Source: Pseudomonas fluorescens
GTDB lineage: Bacteria; Pseudomonadota; Gammaproteobacteria; Pseudomonadales; Pseudomonadaceae
Reading direction: 5' to 3'
Length of the DNA: 64,000 bases
NCBI RefSeq assembly: GCF_001623525.1
Contig: NZ_CP015225.1
Span: 6,646,501-6,710,500 of the forward strand
Each line of letters starts with the position of its first letter. Position 1 is the stretch's first letter. Made by a program: the position numbers and the translations under genes. The notes under the pieces are model-generated. The model saw nothing but the letters and a program-made list of their open reading frames with translations, was not told the DNA's origin and did not search any database. Shown one piece after another: positions 17,658-28,136 of the stretch.

Positions 17658-17690
17658 AAAACCGTATGGCGTTGTGTCATGCGGTTTTTT
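17658..17690 (+). terminator. Terminator after betX
   Basis: Stem AAAACCGtATG / CATgCGGTTTT with a T run, 22 bases after the betX stop. Confidence 0.75.
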
Positions 17691-17854
17691 TGTGCCTGCA
17701 ATTCTTCGATTGGCACCGCTCCCACAGGGGGAATACCAATAATGTGCGGGAAACTGGTAAAGCCGTCATATCGTTCTAATACTAAGGTCGTCTGGAACCT
17801 GGCCTTGAGCCGCATAGAGTAGGGCTGTTCCAATTAAATCTGTGCTGCGAGGAT

Positions 17855-17862
17855 AAAAACAA
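17855..17862 (+). promoter_or_regulatory. Possible Hfq/Crc motif at the yjcH start
   Basis: AAAAACAA fits AAnAAnAA and lies between the GAGGA ribosome site and the ATG of yjcH, where Crc/Hfq would block translation of the acetate permease pair. Confidence 0.45.
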
Positions 17863-18173
17863 TGAACGACAGCATTTACCTCTCGATTCAAAACAGCCCG
17901 CGCTTCAAGGAGCTGGTTCGAAAAAGAGAAAAGTTCGCCTGGATTCTCTCGGCGATCATGCTTGGGTTGTATTCCGGCTTCATTCTTCTGATCGCCTACG
18001 GGCCACACATTCTCGGGGCCAAGATCACGCCTGAGTCCACCATGACCTGGGGTATTCCCATCGGTGTCGGCCTGATTCTCTCGGCTTTCGTTCTGACTGC
18101 AATCTACGTACGGCGCGCCAACGGCGAGTTCGACGACCTGAACAATGCGATTCTCAAGGAGGCTCAGCAATGA
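17862..18173 (+). CDS. yjcH: DUF485 membrane protein, partner of acetate permease
   Basis: A 103-residue protein with two membrane helices (about 27-47 and 64-84). The DUF485 pattern is visible: [19 protein letters not shown] near the N-terminus and [18 protein letters not shown] at the end. It is always found upstream of ActP-type sodium:solute symporters, where it probably acts as an accessory subunit. The ATG at 17862 has GAGGA upstream; its stop overlaps the actP start by 4 nt (ATGA). Confidence 0.92.
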   Translation: MNDSIYLSIQNSPRFKELVRKREKFAWILSAIMLGLYSGFILLIAYGPHILGAKITPESTMTWGIPIGVGLILSAFVLTAIYVRRANGEFDDLNNAILKEAQQ

Positions 18174-19828
18174 TCCGGCGTCTATTGGCCCTATTGAGCA
18201 TCGCAGCGTTCGCCCCGGGCGCCTGGGCGGCTGAAGCCCTGACCGGTGCCGTGCAGAAGCAACCCCTTAACGTCGCGGCGATCCTGATGTTCGTTGCCTT
18301 CGTCGGCGCGACTTTATACATCACCTACTGGGCGTCCAAGAAAAACAACTCGGCGGCCGACTACTATGCGGCCGGCGGCAAGATCACCGGCTTCCAGAAC
18401 GGCCTGGCAATTGCTGGCGACTACATGTCGGCGGCGTCTTTCCTGGGCATTTCCGCGCTGGTGTTCACCTCCGGTTATGACGGTCTGATCTACTCCATCG
18501 GGTTCCTGGTGGGCTGGCCGATCATTCTGTTCCTGATCGCTGAGCGCCTGCGTAACCTGGGTAAATACACCTTTGCCGACGTGGCGTCCTATCGCCTCGG
18601 GCAAACCCAGATCCGCAGTCTGTCCGCCAGCGGCTCGCTGGTGGTGGTGGCGTTCTACCTGATCGCGCAAATGGTCGGTGCCGGCAAGCTGATCCAGCTG
18701 CTGTTCGGCCTGGACTACCACGTTGCGGTGATCCTGGTGGGCATCCTGATGTGCCTCTATGTGTTGTTCGGCGGCATGCTGGCCACCACCTGGGTACAGA
18801 TCATCAAGGCGGTGCTGTTGCTGTCGGGTGCTTCGTTCATGGCTCTGATGGTGATGAAGCACGTCAACTTTGACTTCAACATGCTGTTTGCCGAAGCGGT
18901 CAAGGTTCACCCTAAGGGTGAGGCGATCATGAGCCCTGGCGGCCTGGTGAAGGATCCGATCTCGGCCTTCTCCCTCGGTCTGGCGCTGATGTTCGGTACC
19001 GCTGGCCTGCCACACATCCTGATGCGCTTCTTCACCGTGAGCGACGCCAAGGAAGCGCGCAAGAGCGTGCTGTATGCCACCGGCTTCATCGGTTACTTCT
19101 ACATCCTGACCTTCATCATCGGCTTCGGCGCGATCCTGCTGGTCAGCACCAACCCGGCCTTCAAGGACGCGGCAGGTGCCTTGCTCGGCGGTAACAACAT
19201 GGCGGCGGTGCACCTGGCCAATGCCGTGGGCGGCAGCATCTTCCTCGGCTTCATCTCGGCGGTAGCCTTTGCCACCATCCTGGCGGTAGTCGCGGGTCTG
19301 ACCTTGGCCGGTGCCTCGGCGGTGTCCCATGACCTGTATGCCAGCGTGATCAGGAAAGGCAGGGTCAACGAGAAGGATGAGATCCGCGTCTCGAAAATCA
19401 CCACCATCGCCCTGGCGGTGCTGGCGATCACCCTGGGTATCCTGTTCGAGAAGCAGAACATCGCGTTCATGGTCGGCCTGGCGTTCTCCATCGCGGCGAG
19501 CTGCAACTTCCCGGTATTGCTGCTTTCGATGTACTGGAAGAAGCTGACCACCCGTGGCGCCATGATCGGCGGCTGGCTGGGCCTGGTCAGTGCCGTGGGC
19601 CTGATGATCCTCGGCCCGACCATCTGGGTGCAGATCATGGGTCACGAGAAGGCGATCTTCCCGTATGAATACCCTGCGCTGTTCTCGATGGCCATCGCCT
19701 TCGTCGGCATCTGGTTCTTCTCCATTACCGACAAGTCGGCTGAAGGTGCAAACGAGCGGGCGCTGTTCTTCCCGCAGTTCGTGCGTTCGCAGACTGGCCT
19801 GGGGGCGAGTGGGGCGGTTAACCACTGA
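18170..19828 (+). CDS. actP: Cation/acetate symporter
   Basis: A 552-residue sodium:solute symporter family protein with a leader peptide and about 13-14 membrane helices. Features include [29 protein letters not shown] (sodium-site region) and [12 protein letters not shown], typical of ActP. It takes up acetate and short carboxylates with Na+. Overlap of 4 nt with yjcH shows translational coupling. A terminator follows at 19858. Confidence 0.95.
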   Translation: MIRRLLALLSIAAFAPGAWAAEALTGAVQKQPLNVAAILMFVAFVGATLYITYWASKKNNSAADYYAAGGKITGFQNGLAIAGDYMSAASFLGISALVFTSGYDGLIYSIGFLVGWPIILFLIAERLRNLGKYTFADVASYRLGQTQIRSLSASGSLVVVAFYLIAQMVGAGKLIQLLFGLDYHVAVILVGILMCLYVLFGGMLATTWVQIIKAVLLLSGASFMALMVMKHVNFDFNMLFAEAVKVHPKGEAIMSPGGLVKDPISAFSLGLALMFGTAGLPHILMRFFTVSDAKEARKSVLYATGFIGYFYILTFIIGFGAILLVSTNPAFKDAAGALLGGNNMAAVHLANAVGGSIFLGFISAVAFATILAVVAGLTLAGASAVSHDLYASVIRKGRVNEKDEIRVSKITTIALAVLAITLGILFEKQNIAFMVGLAFSIAASCNFPVLLLSMYWKKLTTRGAMIGGWLGLVSAVGLMILGPTIWVQIMGHEKAIFPYEYPALFSMAIAFVGIWFFSITDKSAEGANERALFFPQFVRSQTGLGASGAVNH

Positions 19829-19857
19829 TGCGGTAAGCGGTAAGCGTCGTGATTGAA

Positions 19858-19892
19858 GAAATACCCCGGTCGAGAGGCTGGGGTATTTTTTT
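19858..19892 (+). terminator. Terminator after actP
   Basis: AATACCCC / GGGGTATT stem with a run of seven or more T. Confidence 0.85.
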
Positions 19893-19927
19893 GTGCCGGG
19901 TTTATGAGGAGTGCCAGGTTTGCCGCC

Positions 19928-19991
19928 ATCGCGAGCAAGCTCGCTCCCACATTGGAGCGCGTTCATCCTGTGGGAGCGAGCTTGCTCGCGA
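19928..19991. repeat. REPIN, type B (outward orientation)
   Basis: ATCGCGAGCAAGCTCGCTCCCACA is followed after a short centre by TGTGGGAGCGAGCTTGCTCGCGAT. The two REP units point away from each other, opposite to the doublet at 14166. Confidence 0.85.
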
Positions 19992-20044
19992 TGACGTCGG
20001 GTCTGTCAATGCGGTTCTGGACCAGATAAAAAGAGGCACAAACA

Positions 20045-20083
20045 AAACAGCCCCTGCTCTTATATAAGAAGCAGGGGCTGTTT
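20045..20083 (-). terminator. Terminator of gltA
   Basis: A perfect 14-bp stem (AAACAGCCCCTGCT and its complement) around a self-complementary centre, followed on the minus strand by a T run. Located 34 bases beyond the gltA stop. Confidence 0.85.
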
Positions 20084-20116
20084 CAGTACAGCTTTGAACC
20101 TATCGCAAGGCAGGCC

Positions 20117-21406
20117 TTACTTGCGGTCTTCCAGCTGGGTAATGTCACGCGACTCGTAGCCAGTGTACAGCTGGCGTGGACGGCCGATCTTGTACGGGCT
20201 GGAGAGCATTTCCTTCCAGTGGGAGATCCAGCCGACGGTCCGCGCCAGGGCGAAGATCACGGTGAACATGCTGGTTGGAATGCCGATCGCCTTGAGGATG
20301 ATCCCCGAGTAGAAGTCGACGTTCGGGTACAGCGAGCGTTCGATGAAGTATGGGTCGGTCAGGGCGATCTCTTCCAGGCGCATGGCCAGCTCGAGTTGCG
20401 GATCGTTCGTGATCCCCAGTTCCTTGAGCACTTCGTCGCAGGTCTGCTTCATGACGGTGGCGCGCGGGTCGCGGTTCTTGTAGACCCGGTGACCGAAGCC
20501 CATCAGCTTGAACGGATCGTTCTTGTCCTTGGCCTTGGCGATGAACTTGTCGATGTTCGAGACATCGCCGATTTCATCGAGCATGGTCAGTACCGCTTCG
20601 TTGGCACCGCCGTGGGCTGGGCCCCAGAGTGCGGCGATACCAGCGGCGATACAGGCGAACGGGTTGGCACCCGAGGAACCGGCCAGGCGCACGGTAGACG
20701 TGGAGGCGTTCTGCTCGTGGTCGGCATGGAGGATGAAGATCCGGTCCATGGCCTTGGCGAGCACCGGGCTGATCGGTTTGATCTCGCACGGGGTGTTGAA
20801 CATCATATGCAGGAAGTTCTCTGCATAGGTCAGGTCGTTGCGCGGGTACATCATGGGCTGGCCCATGGAGTACTTGTAGACCATGGCTGCCAGGGTCGGC
20901 ATCTTCGCCACCAGGCGGATCGCGGAGATTTCGCGATGCTGGGGGTTATTGATGTCCAGGGAGTCGTGGTAGAAAGCCGAGAGGGCGCCGACAACGCCGC
21001 ACATGACGGCCATCGGGTGGGCGTCGCGACGGAAACCGTTGAAGAAGGTCTTCAACTGTTCGTGAACCATGGTGTGGTTCTTCACGGTGCTGACGAACTG
21101 GGCCTTTTGCTCTGCGGTTGGCAGCTCGCCGTTGAGCAGCAGGTAGCAGGTTTCCAGGTAGTCCGATTTTTCAGCCAGTTGCTCGATCGGGTAGCCGCGG
21201 TGCAGCAGGATGCCGTTGTCGCCGTCGATATAGGTGATTTTCGACTCGCACGAGGCGGTCGACATGAAACCTGGGTCAAAGGTGAAACGGCCCGTGGCCG
21301 TCAGGCCCCGTACGTCGATTACATCGGGACCAACGGTGCCGGTTAAAATGGGCAGCTCGACGGGGGCTGCGCCCTCGATGATCAACTGCGCTTTTTTGTC
21401 AGCCAT
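20117..21406 (-). CDS. gltA: Citrate synthase (type II)
   Basis: A 429-residue citrate synthase (acetyl-CoA + oxaloacetate to citrate). The N-terminal beta domain (residues 1-50) identifies the hexameric, NADH-sensitive Gram-negative type. Active-site segments: [28 protein letters not shown] (catalytic His) and the signature [14 protein letters not shown]. The ATG at 21406 has AGGAGG upstream. It is transcribed divergently from sdhCDAB, as in other Pseudomonas. Confidence 0.98.
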   Translation of the reverse strand: MADKKAQLIIEGAAPVELPILTGTVGPDVIDVRGLTATGRFTFDPGFMSTASCESKITYIDGDNGILLHRGYPIEQLAEKSDYLETCYLLLNGELPTAEQKAQFVSTVKNHTMVHEQLKTFFNGFRRDAHPMAVMCGVVGALSAFYHDSLDINNPQHREISAIRLVAKMPTLAAMVYKYSMGQPMMYPRNDLTYAENFLHMMFNTPCEIKPISPVLAKAMDRIFILHADHEQNASTSTVRLAGSSGANPFACIAAGIAALWGPAHGGANEAVLTMLDEIGDVSNIDKFIAKAKDKNDPFKLMGFGHRVYKNRDPRATVMKQTCDEVLKELGITNDPQLELAMRLEEIALTDPYFIERSLYPNVDFYSGIILKAIGIPTSMFTVIFALARTVGWISHWKEMLSSPYKIGRPRQLYTGYESRDITQLEDRK

Positions 21407-21464
21407 GTGGCCTCCTATTAATGCTTGGAATCATCAGACAGACCCCCCACGCAGGGCCCGCACC

Positions 21465-21492
21465 ACTATAGTGAGATAAATCCGAATGTCAA
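21465..21492 (-). promoter_or_regulatory. Predicted sigma-70 promoter of gltA
   Basis: Minus strand: consensus -35 TTGACA (21487-21492), 16-bp spacer, -10 TATAGT (21465-21470), about 60 nt upstream of gltA. Confidence 0.65.
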
Positions 21493-21606
21493 TTTGCCTA
21501 AAGTCTTGCTCCAGAAGGCTTTAACCGGACTTTTTCCGCGAAATTACCTGCCGTTTACGCCTTTTGCGCCGTATGTGCAATGCGCTATTAGGGGAAGGTG
21601 AACGCG

Positions 21607-21635
21607 TTGTCATTAGTAGCCTAACTGTCTATACT
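21607..21635 (+). promoter_or_regulatory. Predicted sigma-70 promoter of the sdh-suc cluster
   Basis: -35 TTGTCA (21607-21612), 17-bp spacer, -10 TATACT (21630-21635). The start is predicted near 21642. Confidence 0.7.
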
Positions 21636-21771
21636 CGGCCACCGACCGCCAGGGGCTTTTGGGCCTGCTTTCTTGGGGGTCGTCACTCCCTGGGTGGTGA
21701 GTACCTGACCAGTGCGCGCCCCAACAACTTTGCCCTGATTGTTAGGGGCTCTTCAGTGTGAAAAAAAAGCC

Positions 21772-22146
21772 GTGAAAAGCCAACGACCTGTAAACCTAGA
21801 CCTAAGGACCATCAAACTCCCAGTCACTGCTTACACGTCCATTCTTCACCGTATTTCCGGTGTCATCCTCTTCGTCAGCCTGGCCATCATGCTTTATGCA
21901 TTGGACAAGTCGCTCGATTCGGAAGAAGGCTTCGGTCAGGTGAAAGCGTGTCTGACCAGTCCGCTAGCCAAGCTAGTGATTTGGGGCATCCTGTCCGCCT
22001 TGCTGTATCACTTGGTTGCCGGTGTGCGCCACTTGATCATGGACATGGGCATCGGTGAGACGCTGGAAGGCGGCAAGCTGGGCTCGAAAATCGTTATCGC
22101 CGTTTCCGTGGTGGTAATCGTTCTGGCAGGAGTTTGGATATGGTAA
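21772..22146 (+). CDS. sdhC: Succinate dehydrogenase cytochrome b556 subunit
   Basis: A 124-residue membrane anchor with three helices. The sequence has RPVNLDLRTIKLPVTAYTSILHRISG (SdhC signature) and the heme-ligand region YHLVAGVRHLIMD. It anchors complex II and helps bind heme b and quinone. The start is GTG at 21772 (VKSQRPVNL). No Shine-Dalgarno is visible, but an A8 tract lies 4-11 nt upstream. The stop overlaps sdhD by 7 nt. Confidence 0.93.
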   Translation: MKSQRPVNLDLRTIKLPVTAYTSILHRISGVILFVSLAIMLYALDKSLDSEEGFGQVKACLTSPLAKLVIWGILSALLYHLVAGVRHLIMDMGIGETLEGGKLGSKIVIAVSVVVIVLAGVWIW

Positions 22147-22508
22147 CCAACGTCACGAACCTTTCGCGTTCGGGCCTCTATGACTGGATGGCCCAGCGTG
22201 TGTCTGCGGTCGTTCTCGCGGCTTACTTCATCTTCCTGATCGGATATGTCGTAGCAAACCCAGGCCTGGGCTACGCCCAATGGCATGAACTGTTCGCAAA
22301 CAACTGGATGCGTATCTTCAGTCTGCTGGCACTTGTCGCACTAGGCGCTCACGCCTGGGTCGGCATGTGGACCATCGCGACCGACTACCTGACGCCAATG
22401 GCGTTCGGTAAGTCGGCGACTGCCGTACGTTTCCTCTTCCAGGCAGTATGCGGCGTTGCGATGTTCGCTTACTTCGTCTGGGGTGTGCAGATTCTCTGGG
22501 GTATCTGA
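22140..22508 (+). CDS. sdhD: Succinate dehydrogenase membrane anchor subunit
   Basis: A 122-residue, three-helix anchor of complex II. The segments SGLYDWMAQRVSAVVLA and ALGAHAWVGMWTIATDYL (heme/quinone region with the conserved His and Asp-Tyr) identify SdhD. The ATG at 22140 lies inside the sdhC 3' end and has AGGAG upstream, so it is translationally coupled. Three bases separate it from sdhA. Confidence 0.95.
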   Translation: MVTNVTNLSRSGLYDWMAQRVSAVVLAAYFIFLIGYVVANPGLGYAQWHELFANNWMRIFSLLALVALGAHAWVGMWTIATDYLTPMAFGKSATAVRFLFQAVCGVAMFAYFVWGVQILWGI

Positions 22509-22511
22509 TCC

Positions 22512-24284
22512 ATGGCTAACATTCCAACGATTTCTTTCGACGCTATCATCATTGGTGGCGGCGGTGCCGGCATGCGCGCAGCGCTGCAGCTGGCACAGGG
22601 CGGTCACAAGACTGCCGTGATCACCAAGGTTTTCCCGACCCGTTCGCACACTGTTTCCGCCCAGGGCGGCATCACCTGCGCCATCGCCTCGGCCGACCCG
22701 AACGATGACTGGCGCTGGCACATGTACGATACCGTCAAGGGTTCCGACTACATCGGTGACCAGGACGCTATCGAATACATGTGTCAGGAAGGCCCGGCCG
22801 CGGTGTTCGAGCTGGACCACATGGGTATGCCATTCTCGCGTACCGAGCAAGGTCGTATCTATCAGCGTCCGTTCGGTGGCCAGTCCAAGGACTACGGCAA
22901 GGGCGGCCAGGCTGCGCGTACTTGCGCGGCGTCCGACCGTACCGGTCACGCGCTGCTGCACACCCTGTACCAGGGCAACCTGAAAGCCGGTACCACGTTC
23001 CTGAACGAGTACTACGCTGTTGACCTGGTGAAGAACCAGGACGGCGCCTTCGTCGGTGTGATCGCGATCTGCATCGAAACCGGCGAAACCACCTACATCC
23101 GCGCCAAGGCCACCGTACTGGCGACCGGCGGTGCAGGCCGTATCTACGCATCCACCACCAATGCCCTGATCAACACCGGTGACGGCGTCGGCATGGCCCT
23201 GCGTGCTGGCGTGCCGGTGCAAGACATCGAAATGTGGCAGTTCCACCCAACCGGCATCGCCGGCGCCGGTGTACTGGTGACCGAAGGTTGCCGTGGCGAA
23301 GGTGGTTACCTGATCAACAAGCACGGCGAGCGTTTCATGGAGCGTTATGCTCCGAACGCCAAGGACCTTGCCGGTCGTGACGTGGTTGCCCGTTCGATGG
23401 TTAAAGAAATCATCGCTGGCAACGGTTGCGGTCCGAATGGCGACCACGTGATGCTCAAGCTCGACCACCTGGGCGAGGAAGTGCTGCACAGCCGCCTGCC
23501 AGGCATCTGCGAACTGTCCAAGACCTTCGCTCACGTCGATCCAGTCGTTGCGCCGGTTCCAGTGGTTCCAACCTGCCACTATATGATGGGCGGCGTTGCC
23601 ACCAACATTCACGGCCAGGCAATCACCCAGAACGCCGAAGGCGTGGACGAAATCATCCCTGGCCTGTTCGCAGTGGGTGAAGTGGCTTGCGTATCGGTCC
23701 ACGGTGCCAACCGCTTGGGCGGCAACTCGTTGCTCGACCTGGTGGTCTTCGGTCGCGCTGCCGGCCTGCACCTGGAAAAAGCCCTGTCCGACGGTATCGA
23801 ATATGACGATGCCACCGACGCCAACATCGAAGCCGCCTTGGCGCGTCTGTCCGCCCTGAACGAGCGTACCGAAGGCGAAGACGTGGCGACCCTGCGTCGC
23901 GAGTTGCAAAACTGCATGCAGAACTACTTCGGTGTATTCCGTACCGGCGAATACATGCAGAAGGGTATTGCCCAGCTGGCGCAATTGCGTGAACGAATCG
24001 CCAACGTGAAGATCAACGATAAGTCGCAGGCGTTCAACACTGCCCGTATCGAAGCGCTGGAGTTGCAGAACCTGCTGGAAGTGGCCGAAGCCACCGCCAT
24101 CGCCGCAGAAGTGCGTAAAGAGTCCCGTGGCGCCCACGCCCGCGAAGACTTCGAAGACCGTGACGACGAAAACTGGCTGTGCCACACCTTGTACTTCCCG
24201 GGTGAAAAACGCGTCGCCAAGCGTGCCGTGAACTTCTCGCCGAAGACTGTTCCGACTTTCGAACCAAAAGTCCGGACTTATTAA
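22512..24284 (+). CDS. sdhA: Succinate dehydrogenase flavoprotein subunit
   Basis: A 590-residue FAD subunit. It has the dinucleotide fold [17 protein letters not shown], the covalent-FAD His in [11 protein letters not shown], the active-site [21 protein letters not shown] and [18 protein letters not shown]. It oxidises succinate to fumarate in the TCA cycle. It is complete and matches the expected length. The gap to sdhB is 11 nt. Confidence 0.98.
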   Translation: MANIPTISFDAIIIGGGGAGMRAALQLAQGGHKTAVITKVFPTRSHTVSAQGGITCAIASADPNDDWRWHMYDTVKGSDYIGDQDAIEYMCQEGPAAVFELDHMGMPFSRTEQGRIYQRPFGGQSKDYGKGGQAARTCAASDRTGHALLHTLYQGNLKAGTTFLNEYYAVDLVKNQDGAFVGVIAICIETGETTYIRAKATVLATGGAGRIYASTTNALINTGDGVGMALRAGVPVQDIEMWQFHPTGIAGAGVLVTEGCRGEGGYLINKHGERFMERYAPNAKDLAGRDVVARSMVKEIIAGNGCGPNGDHVMLKLDHLGEEVLHSRLPGICELSKTFAHVDPVVAPVPVVPTCHYMMGGVATNIHGQAITQNAEGVDEIIPGLFAVGEVACVSVHGANRLGGNSLLDLVVFGRAAGLHLEKALSDGIEYDDATDANIEAALARLSALNERTEGEDVATLRRELQNCMQNYFGVFRTGEYMQKGIAQLAQLRERIANVKINDKSQAFNTARIEALELQNLLEVAEATAIAAEVRKESRGAHAREDFEDRDDENWLCHTLYFPGEKRVAKRAVNFSPKTVPTFEPKVRTY

Positions 24285-24295
24285 GGGTGACCGCT

Positions 24296-25000
24296 ATGTT
24301 GCAAGTCAGTGTTTATCGCTACAACCCTGATCAGGACGCTGCGCCGTTCATGCAGGACTTCCAGGTCGATACCGGTGGTAAAGACCTGATGGTGCTGGAC
24401 GTGCTGGCCCTGATCAAAGAACAGGACGAAGGTTTCTCCTACCGTCGCTCCTGCCGTGAGGGCGTTTGCGGCTCCGACGGCATGAACATCAACGGCAAGA
24501 ACGGCCTGGCCTGCATCACGCCGCTGTCGGCCGTGGTCAAGGGCAACAAGCTGATCGTTCGTCCGCTGCCAGGTTTGCCGGTTATCCGTGACCTGGTCGT
24601 CGATATGAGCATCTTCTACAAGCAATACGAGAAGGTGAAGCCATTCCTGCAGAACGACACGCCGGCTCCGGCCATCGAGCGTCTGCAGACTCCTGAAGAG
24701 CGTGAGAAGCTCGACGGTCTGTACGAGTGCATCCTGTGCGCTTGCTGCTCGACCTCGTGCCCATCCTTCTGGTGGAACCCGGACAAGTTCCTGGGCCCGG
24801 CCGCCCTGCTGCAAGCGTACCGCTTCCTGGCAGACAGCCGTGACACCAAGACGTCCGAGCGTCTGGCTTCGCTGGATGACCCGTTCAGCGTATTCCGCTG
24901 CCGCGGGATCATGAACTGCGTCAACGTCTGCCCGAAAGGCCTGAACCCGACTAAGGCCATCGGTCACATTCGTAACATGCTGCTGCAAAGCGGCGTTTGA
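24296..25000 (+). CDS. sdhB: Succinate dehydrogenase iron-sulfur subunit
   Basis: A 234-residue protein with three clusters visible: CREGVCGSDGMNINGKNGLAC (2Fe-2S), CILCACCSTSCP (4Fe-4S) and CRGIMNCVNVCPKGL (3Fe-4S region). It passes electrons from SdhA to the membrane quinone site. The ATG at 24296 has AAGGGTGA upstream; an in-frame earlier start at 24287 is less likely. Confidence 0.98.
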   Translation: MLQVSVYRYNPDQDAAPFMQDFQVDTGGKDLMVLDVLALIKEQDEGFSYRRSCREGVCGSDGMNINGKNGLACITPLSAVVKGNKLIVRPLPGLPVIRDLVVDMSIFYKQYEKVKPFLQNDTPAPAIERLQTPEEREKLDGLYECILCACCSTSCPSFWWNPDKFLGPAALLQAYRFLADSRDTKTSERLASLDDPFSVFRCRGIMNCVNVCPKGLNPTKAIGHIRNMLLQSGV

Positions 25001-25046
25001 TTCAGCTGCTGTACCCGTAGGACCGTTGTACCCGTAAAGGCCAGGG

Positions 25047-25112
25047 CGCGGGCTTCAACCCGCGTCTTGGCTATAACCAGAACAGCCGCTCACAAAGCGG
25101 CGGTTCTTATTT
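25047..25112 (+). terminator. Hairpins in the sdhB-sucA spacer, possible partial terminator
   Basis: A CGCGGG/CCCGCG hairpin (25047-25064) is followed by GAACaGCCGCT/AGCGGCgGTTC (25080-25106) with a broken T run TTATTTT. This could attenuate read-through from sdh into suc. The rest of the 262-nt gap holds no gene. Confidence 0.5.
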
Positions 25113-25262
25113 TGAAGAAATGAGACAAGCAGGGGCATCCGGGCTGGTACCCGGACTATCAGCGTGATCCTAAGTGGCTTGTTTTAGTCGCTGCACTCGG
25201 ACTTCTGCAAGTTTGCTCGGTGTTTTCGCCGGTGGTGTTCCCCTAATCGAGGGTGACCAAGC

Positions 25263-28094
25263 ATGCAAGAAAGCGTGATGCAGCGCATGTGGAACAGTGC
25301 CCACCTTTCCGGTGGTAACGCTGCCTATGTGGAAGAGCTTTACGAGCTCTACCTGCACGACCCTAACGCTGTGCCAGAAGAATGGCGCACCTACTTTCAG
25401 AAGCTACCGGCCGACGGTAATTCTGCCACTGATGTTTCGCACTCGACGATTCGCGATCATTTCGTGTTGCTGGCAAAGAACCAGCGCCGCGCTCAACCGG
25501 TATCTGCCGGCAGCGTGAGCTCCGAACACGAGAAGAAGCAAGTTGAAGTATTGCGACTGATCCAGGCCTACCGGATGCGTGGCCACCAGGCAGCCCAGCT
25601 TGACCCGCTGGGGCTGTGGCAGCGTCCTGCACCTGCAGACCTGTCGATCACTCATTACGGCTTGACCAATGCCGACCTTGATACGACCTTCCGTGCCGGC
25701 GACCTGTTCATCGGCAAAGAGGAAGCGAGCCTACGCGAAATTCACGAAGCGTTGCAGCAGACATATTGCCGCACCATCGGCGCTGAATTTACGCACATCG
25801 TCGATTCCGAGCAGCGCCAGTGGTTCCAGCAGCGTCTGGAAAGCGTTCGTGGTCGTCCGACGTACTCCGCTGATATCAAGAGCCACTTGCTCGAGCGCGT
25901 CACCGCCGCCGAAGGCCTGGAAAAGTACCTGGGCACCAAATACCCGGGCACCAAGCGTTTCGGCCTGGAAGGTGGCGAAAGCCTGATCCCGCTGCTGGAC
26001 GAGCTGATCCAGCGTTCGGGTTCCTACGGCACCAAGGAAGTTGTCATTGGCATGGCCCACCGTGGTCGCCTGAACGTGCTGGTCAATACCTTCGGCAAGA
26101 ACCCGCGCGAGCTGTTCGACGAGTTCGAAGGCAAGAAGAAGGTCGAGCTGGGTTCCGGTGACGTGAAATACCACCAGGGCTTCTCGTCCAACGTGATGAC
26201 CACAGGCGGCGAAGTGCACCTGGCCATGGCCTTCAACCCATCCCACCTGGAAATCGTTTCCCCGGTGGTCGAGGGTTCGGTCCGTGCTCGCCAGGACCGT
26301 CGCAACGATCCGACCGGTGAAAAGGTCCTGCCGATTTCCATCCACGGTGACGCTGCGTTCGCAGGTCAGGGCGTGGTCATGGAAACCTTCCAGATGTCGC
26401 AGACCCGCGGCTTCAAGACGGGCGGTACCATCCACCTGGTGATCAACAACCAGGTCGGCTTCACCATCAGCAACCCTGAAGACTCGCGTTCCACCGAGTA
26501 CTGCACCGACGTTGCGAAGATGATCCAGGCGCCGATTCTCCATGTGAATGGCGATGACCCGGAAGCCGTACTGTTCGTGACCCAGTTGGCCATCGACTAC
26601 CGCATGCAGTACAAGCGCGACGTGGTGATCGACCTGGTCTGCTACCGTCGTCGCGGCCACAACGAGGCCGACGAGCCAAGCGGCACCCAGCCTCTGATGT
26701 ACCAGCAGATCGCCAAGCAGCGCACCACCCGTGAGCTGTATGCCGAGCGCCTGACCCAGAGCGGTGTGCTGGATGCTGCGCGCGTCCAGGAAAAAGTCGA
26801 TGAATATCGCAATGCCCTGGACAATGGCCTGCACGTTGTAAAAAGCCTGGTCAAAGAGCCGAACAAAGAGCTGTTCGTGGACTGGCGTCCATACCTGGGC
26901 CACGCCTGGACCGCGCGTCACGACACCCGTTTCGACCTCAAGACCCTGCAGGAACTGTCCGCCAAGCTGCTAGAAATCCCGGACGGCTTCGTGGTTCAGC
27001 GCCAGGTCGCGAAAATCTACGAAGACCGGCAGAAGATGCAAGCCGGCGGCCTGCCGATCAACTGGGGTTATGCCGAAACCATGGCGTACGCGACCCTGGC
27101 GTTCGAAGGTCACCCTGTGCGCATCACCGGCCAGGACGTAGGCCGCGGCACTTTCTCGCACCGCCACGCGGCGCTGCACAACCAGAAAGACGCCAGCACC
27201 TACATCCCGCTGCAACACCTGTACAAGGGCCAGCCACGTTTCGACCTGTACGATTCGCTGCTGTCCGAGGAAGCCGTCCTGGCGTTCGAATATGGCTACT
27301 CCACCACCGAGCCGAATGCGCTGGTGATCTGGGAAGCCCAGTTCGGCGACTTCGCCAACGGTGCCCAGGTGGTGGTCGACCAGTTCATCACCAGTGGTGA
27401 GCACAAGTGGGGCCGTCTCTGCGGTCTGACCATGCTGTTGCCACACGGTTATGAAGGGCAGGGGCCGGAGCACTCGTCGGCACGTCTGGAGCGTTACCTG
27501 CAACTGTGTGCCGAGCACAACGTCCAGGTCTGCGTACCGACCACGCCGGCACAGATCTACCACCTGCTGCGTCGTCAGGTCATCCGTCCGCTGCGCAAGC
27601 CGCTGATCGTGCTGACACCGAAGTCGCTGCTGCGTCACAAGCTGGCGATCTCCACGCTCGAAGACCTGGCCGAAGGCTCGTTCCAGACCGTTATTTCGGA
27701 AATCGACACCCTGGACGCGGCGAAGGTCACTCGCCTGGTCCTGTGCAGCGGCAAGGTCTACTACGACCTGCTGGAAAAACGTCGTGCCGAAGGCCGCGAA
27801 GACATCGCCATCGTGCGTATCGAGCAGCTTTACCCGTTCCCGGAAGAAGACCTGATGGAGGCCATCGCGCCTTATACCAACCTCACCCATGTGGTGTGGT
27901 GTCAGGAAGAACCGATGAACCAAGGCGCGTGGTACAGCAGCCAGCATCACCTGCGTCGCAGCATTGGCAACCATAACAAGGCCCTGGGTCTTGAATATGC
28001 CGGCCGTGATGCGTCCGCTGCACCTGCGTGTGGTTATGCGTCGATGCACGCCGAGCAGCAGGAAAAACTGCTGCAAGATGCCTTTACCGTTTAA
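25263..28094 (+). CDS. sucA: 2-Oxoglutarate dehydrogenase E1 component
   Basis: A 943-residue TPP-dependent E1o that decarboxylates 2-oxoglutarate and transfers succinyl to SucB. It starts with the E1o N-terminal helix (MWNSAHLSGGNAAYVEELYELY). GMAHRGRLNVL, the TPP region GDAAFAGQGVV…VINNQVGFT and the HRHAALHNQ segment are present. The ATG at 25263 follows GAGGGTGACC. The length is normal for proteobacterial SucA. Confidence 0.98.
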   Translation: MQESVMQRMWNSAHLSGGNAAYVEELYELYLHDPNAVPEEWRTYFQKLPADGNSATDVSHSTIRDHFVLLAKNQRRAQPVSAGSVSSEHEKKQVEVLRLIQAYRMRGHQAAQLDPLGLWQRPAPADLSITHYGLTNADLDTTFRAGDLFIGKEEASLREIHEALQQTYCRTIGAEFTHIVDSEQRQWFQQRLESVRGRPTYSADIKSHLLERVTAAEGLEKYLGTKYPGTKRFGLEGGESLIPLLDELIQRSGSYGTKEVVIGMAHRGRLNVLVNTFGKNPRELFDEFEGKKKVELGSGDVKYHQGFSSNVMTTGGEVHLAMAFNPSHLEIVSPVVEGSVRARQDRRNDPTGEKVLPISIHGDAAFAGQGVVMETFQMSQTRGFKTGGTIHLVINNQVGFTISNPEDSRSTEYCTDVAKMIQAPILHVNGDDPEAVLFVTQLAIDYRMQYKRDVVIDLVCYRRRGHNEADEPSGTQPLMYQQIAKQRTTRELYAERLTQSGVLDAARVQEKVDEYRNALDNGLHVVKSLVKEPNKELFVDWRPYLGHAWTARHDTRFDLKTLQELSAKLLEIPDGFVVQRQVAKIYEDRQKMQAGGLPINWGYAETMAYATLAFEGHPVRITGQDVGRGTFSHRHAALHNQKDASTYIPLQHLYKGQPRFDLYDSLLSEEAVLAFEYGYSTTEPNALVIWEAQFGDFANGAQVVVDQFITSGEHKWGRLCGLTMLLPHGYEGQGPEHSSARLERYLQLCAEHNVQVCVPTTPAQIYHLLRRQVIRPLRKPLIVLTPKSLLRHKLAISTLEDLAEGSFQTVISEIDTLDAAKVTRLVLCSGKVYYDLLEKRRAEGREDIAIVRIEQLYPFPEEDLMEAIAPYTNLTHVVWCQEEPMNQGAWYSSQHHLRRSIGNHNKALGLEYAGRDASAAPACGYASMHAEQQEKLLQDAFTV

Positions 28095-28136
28095 CGCCTT
28101 CGCGCACCTGAAACCGAATTTAAGGAACCACAGATA

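Larger units (their letters stand above)
21407..21771. other. gltA-sdhC divergent regulatory region
   Basis: 365 bases without a gene. It contains predicted sigma-70 promoters for both directions and a C6 run at 21443-21448. The sdh leader is about 130 nt long. No REP is present. Confidence 0.6.

Noticed and set aside
17712..17735. CCGCTCCCACAGGGGG after betX as another REP
   Set aside because: Only half of a REP remains, without a pairing arm; too short to call.
22341..24185. A 614-codon minus-strand open frame opposite sdhA/sdhD
   Set aside because: It mirrors the codon pattern of a certain gene, has low-complexity His/Gly/Val-rich translation and no ribosome site; high GC creates such shadows.
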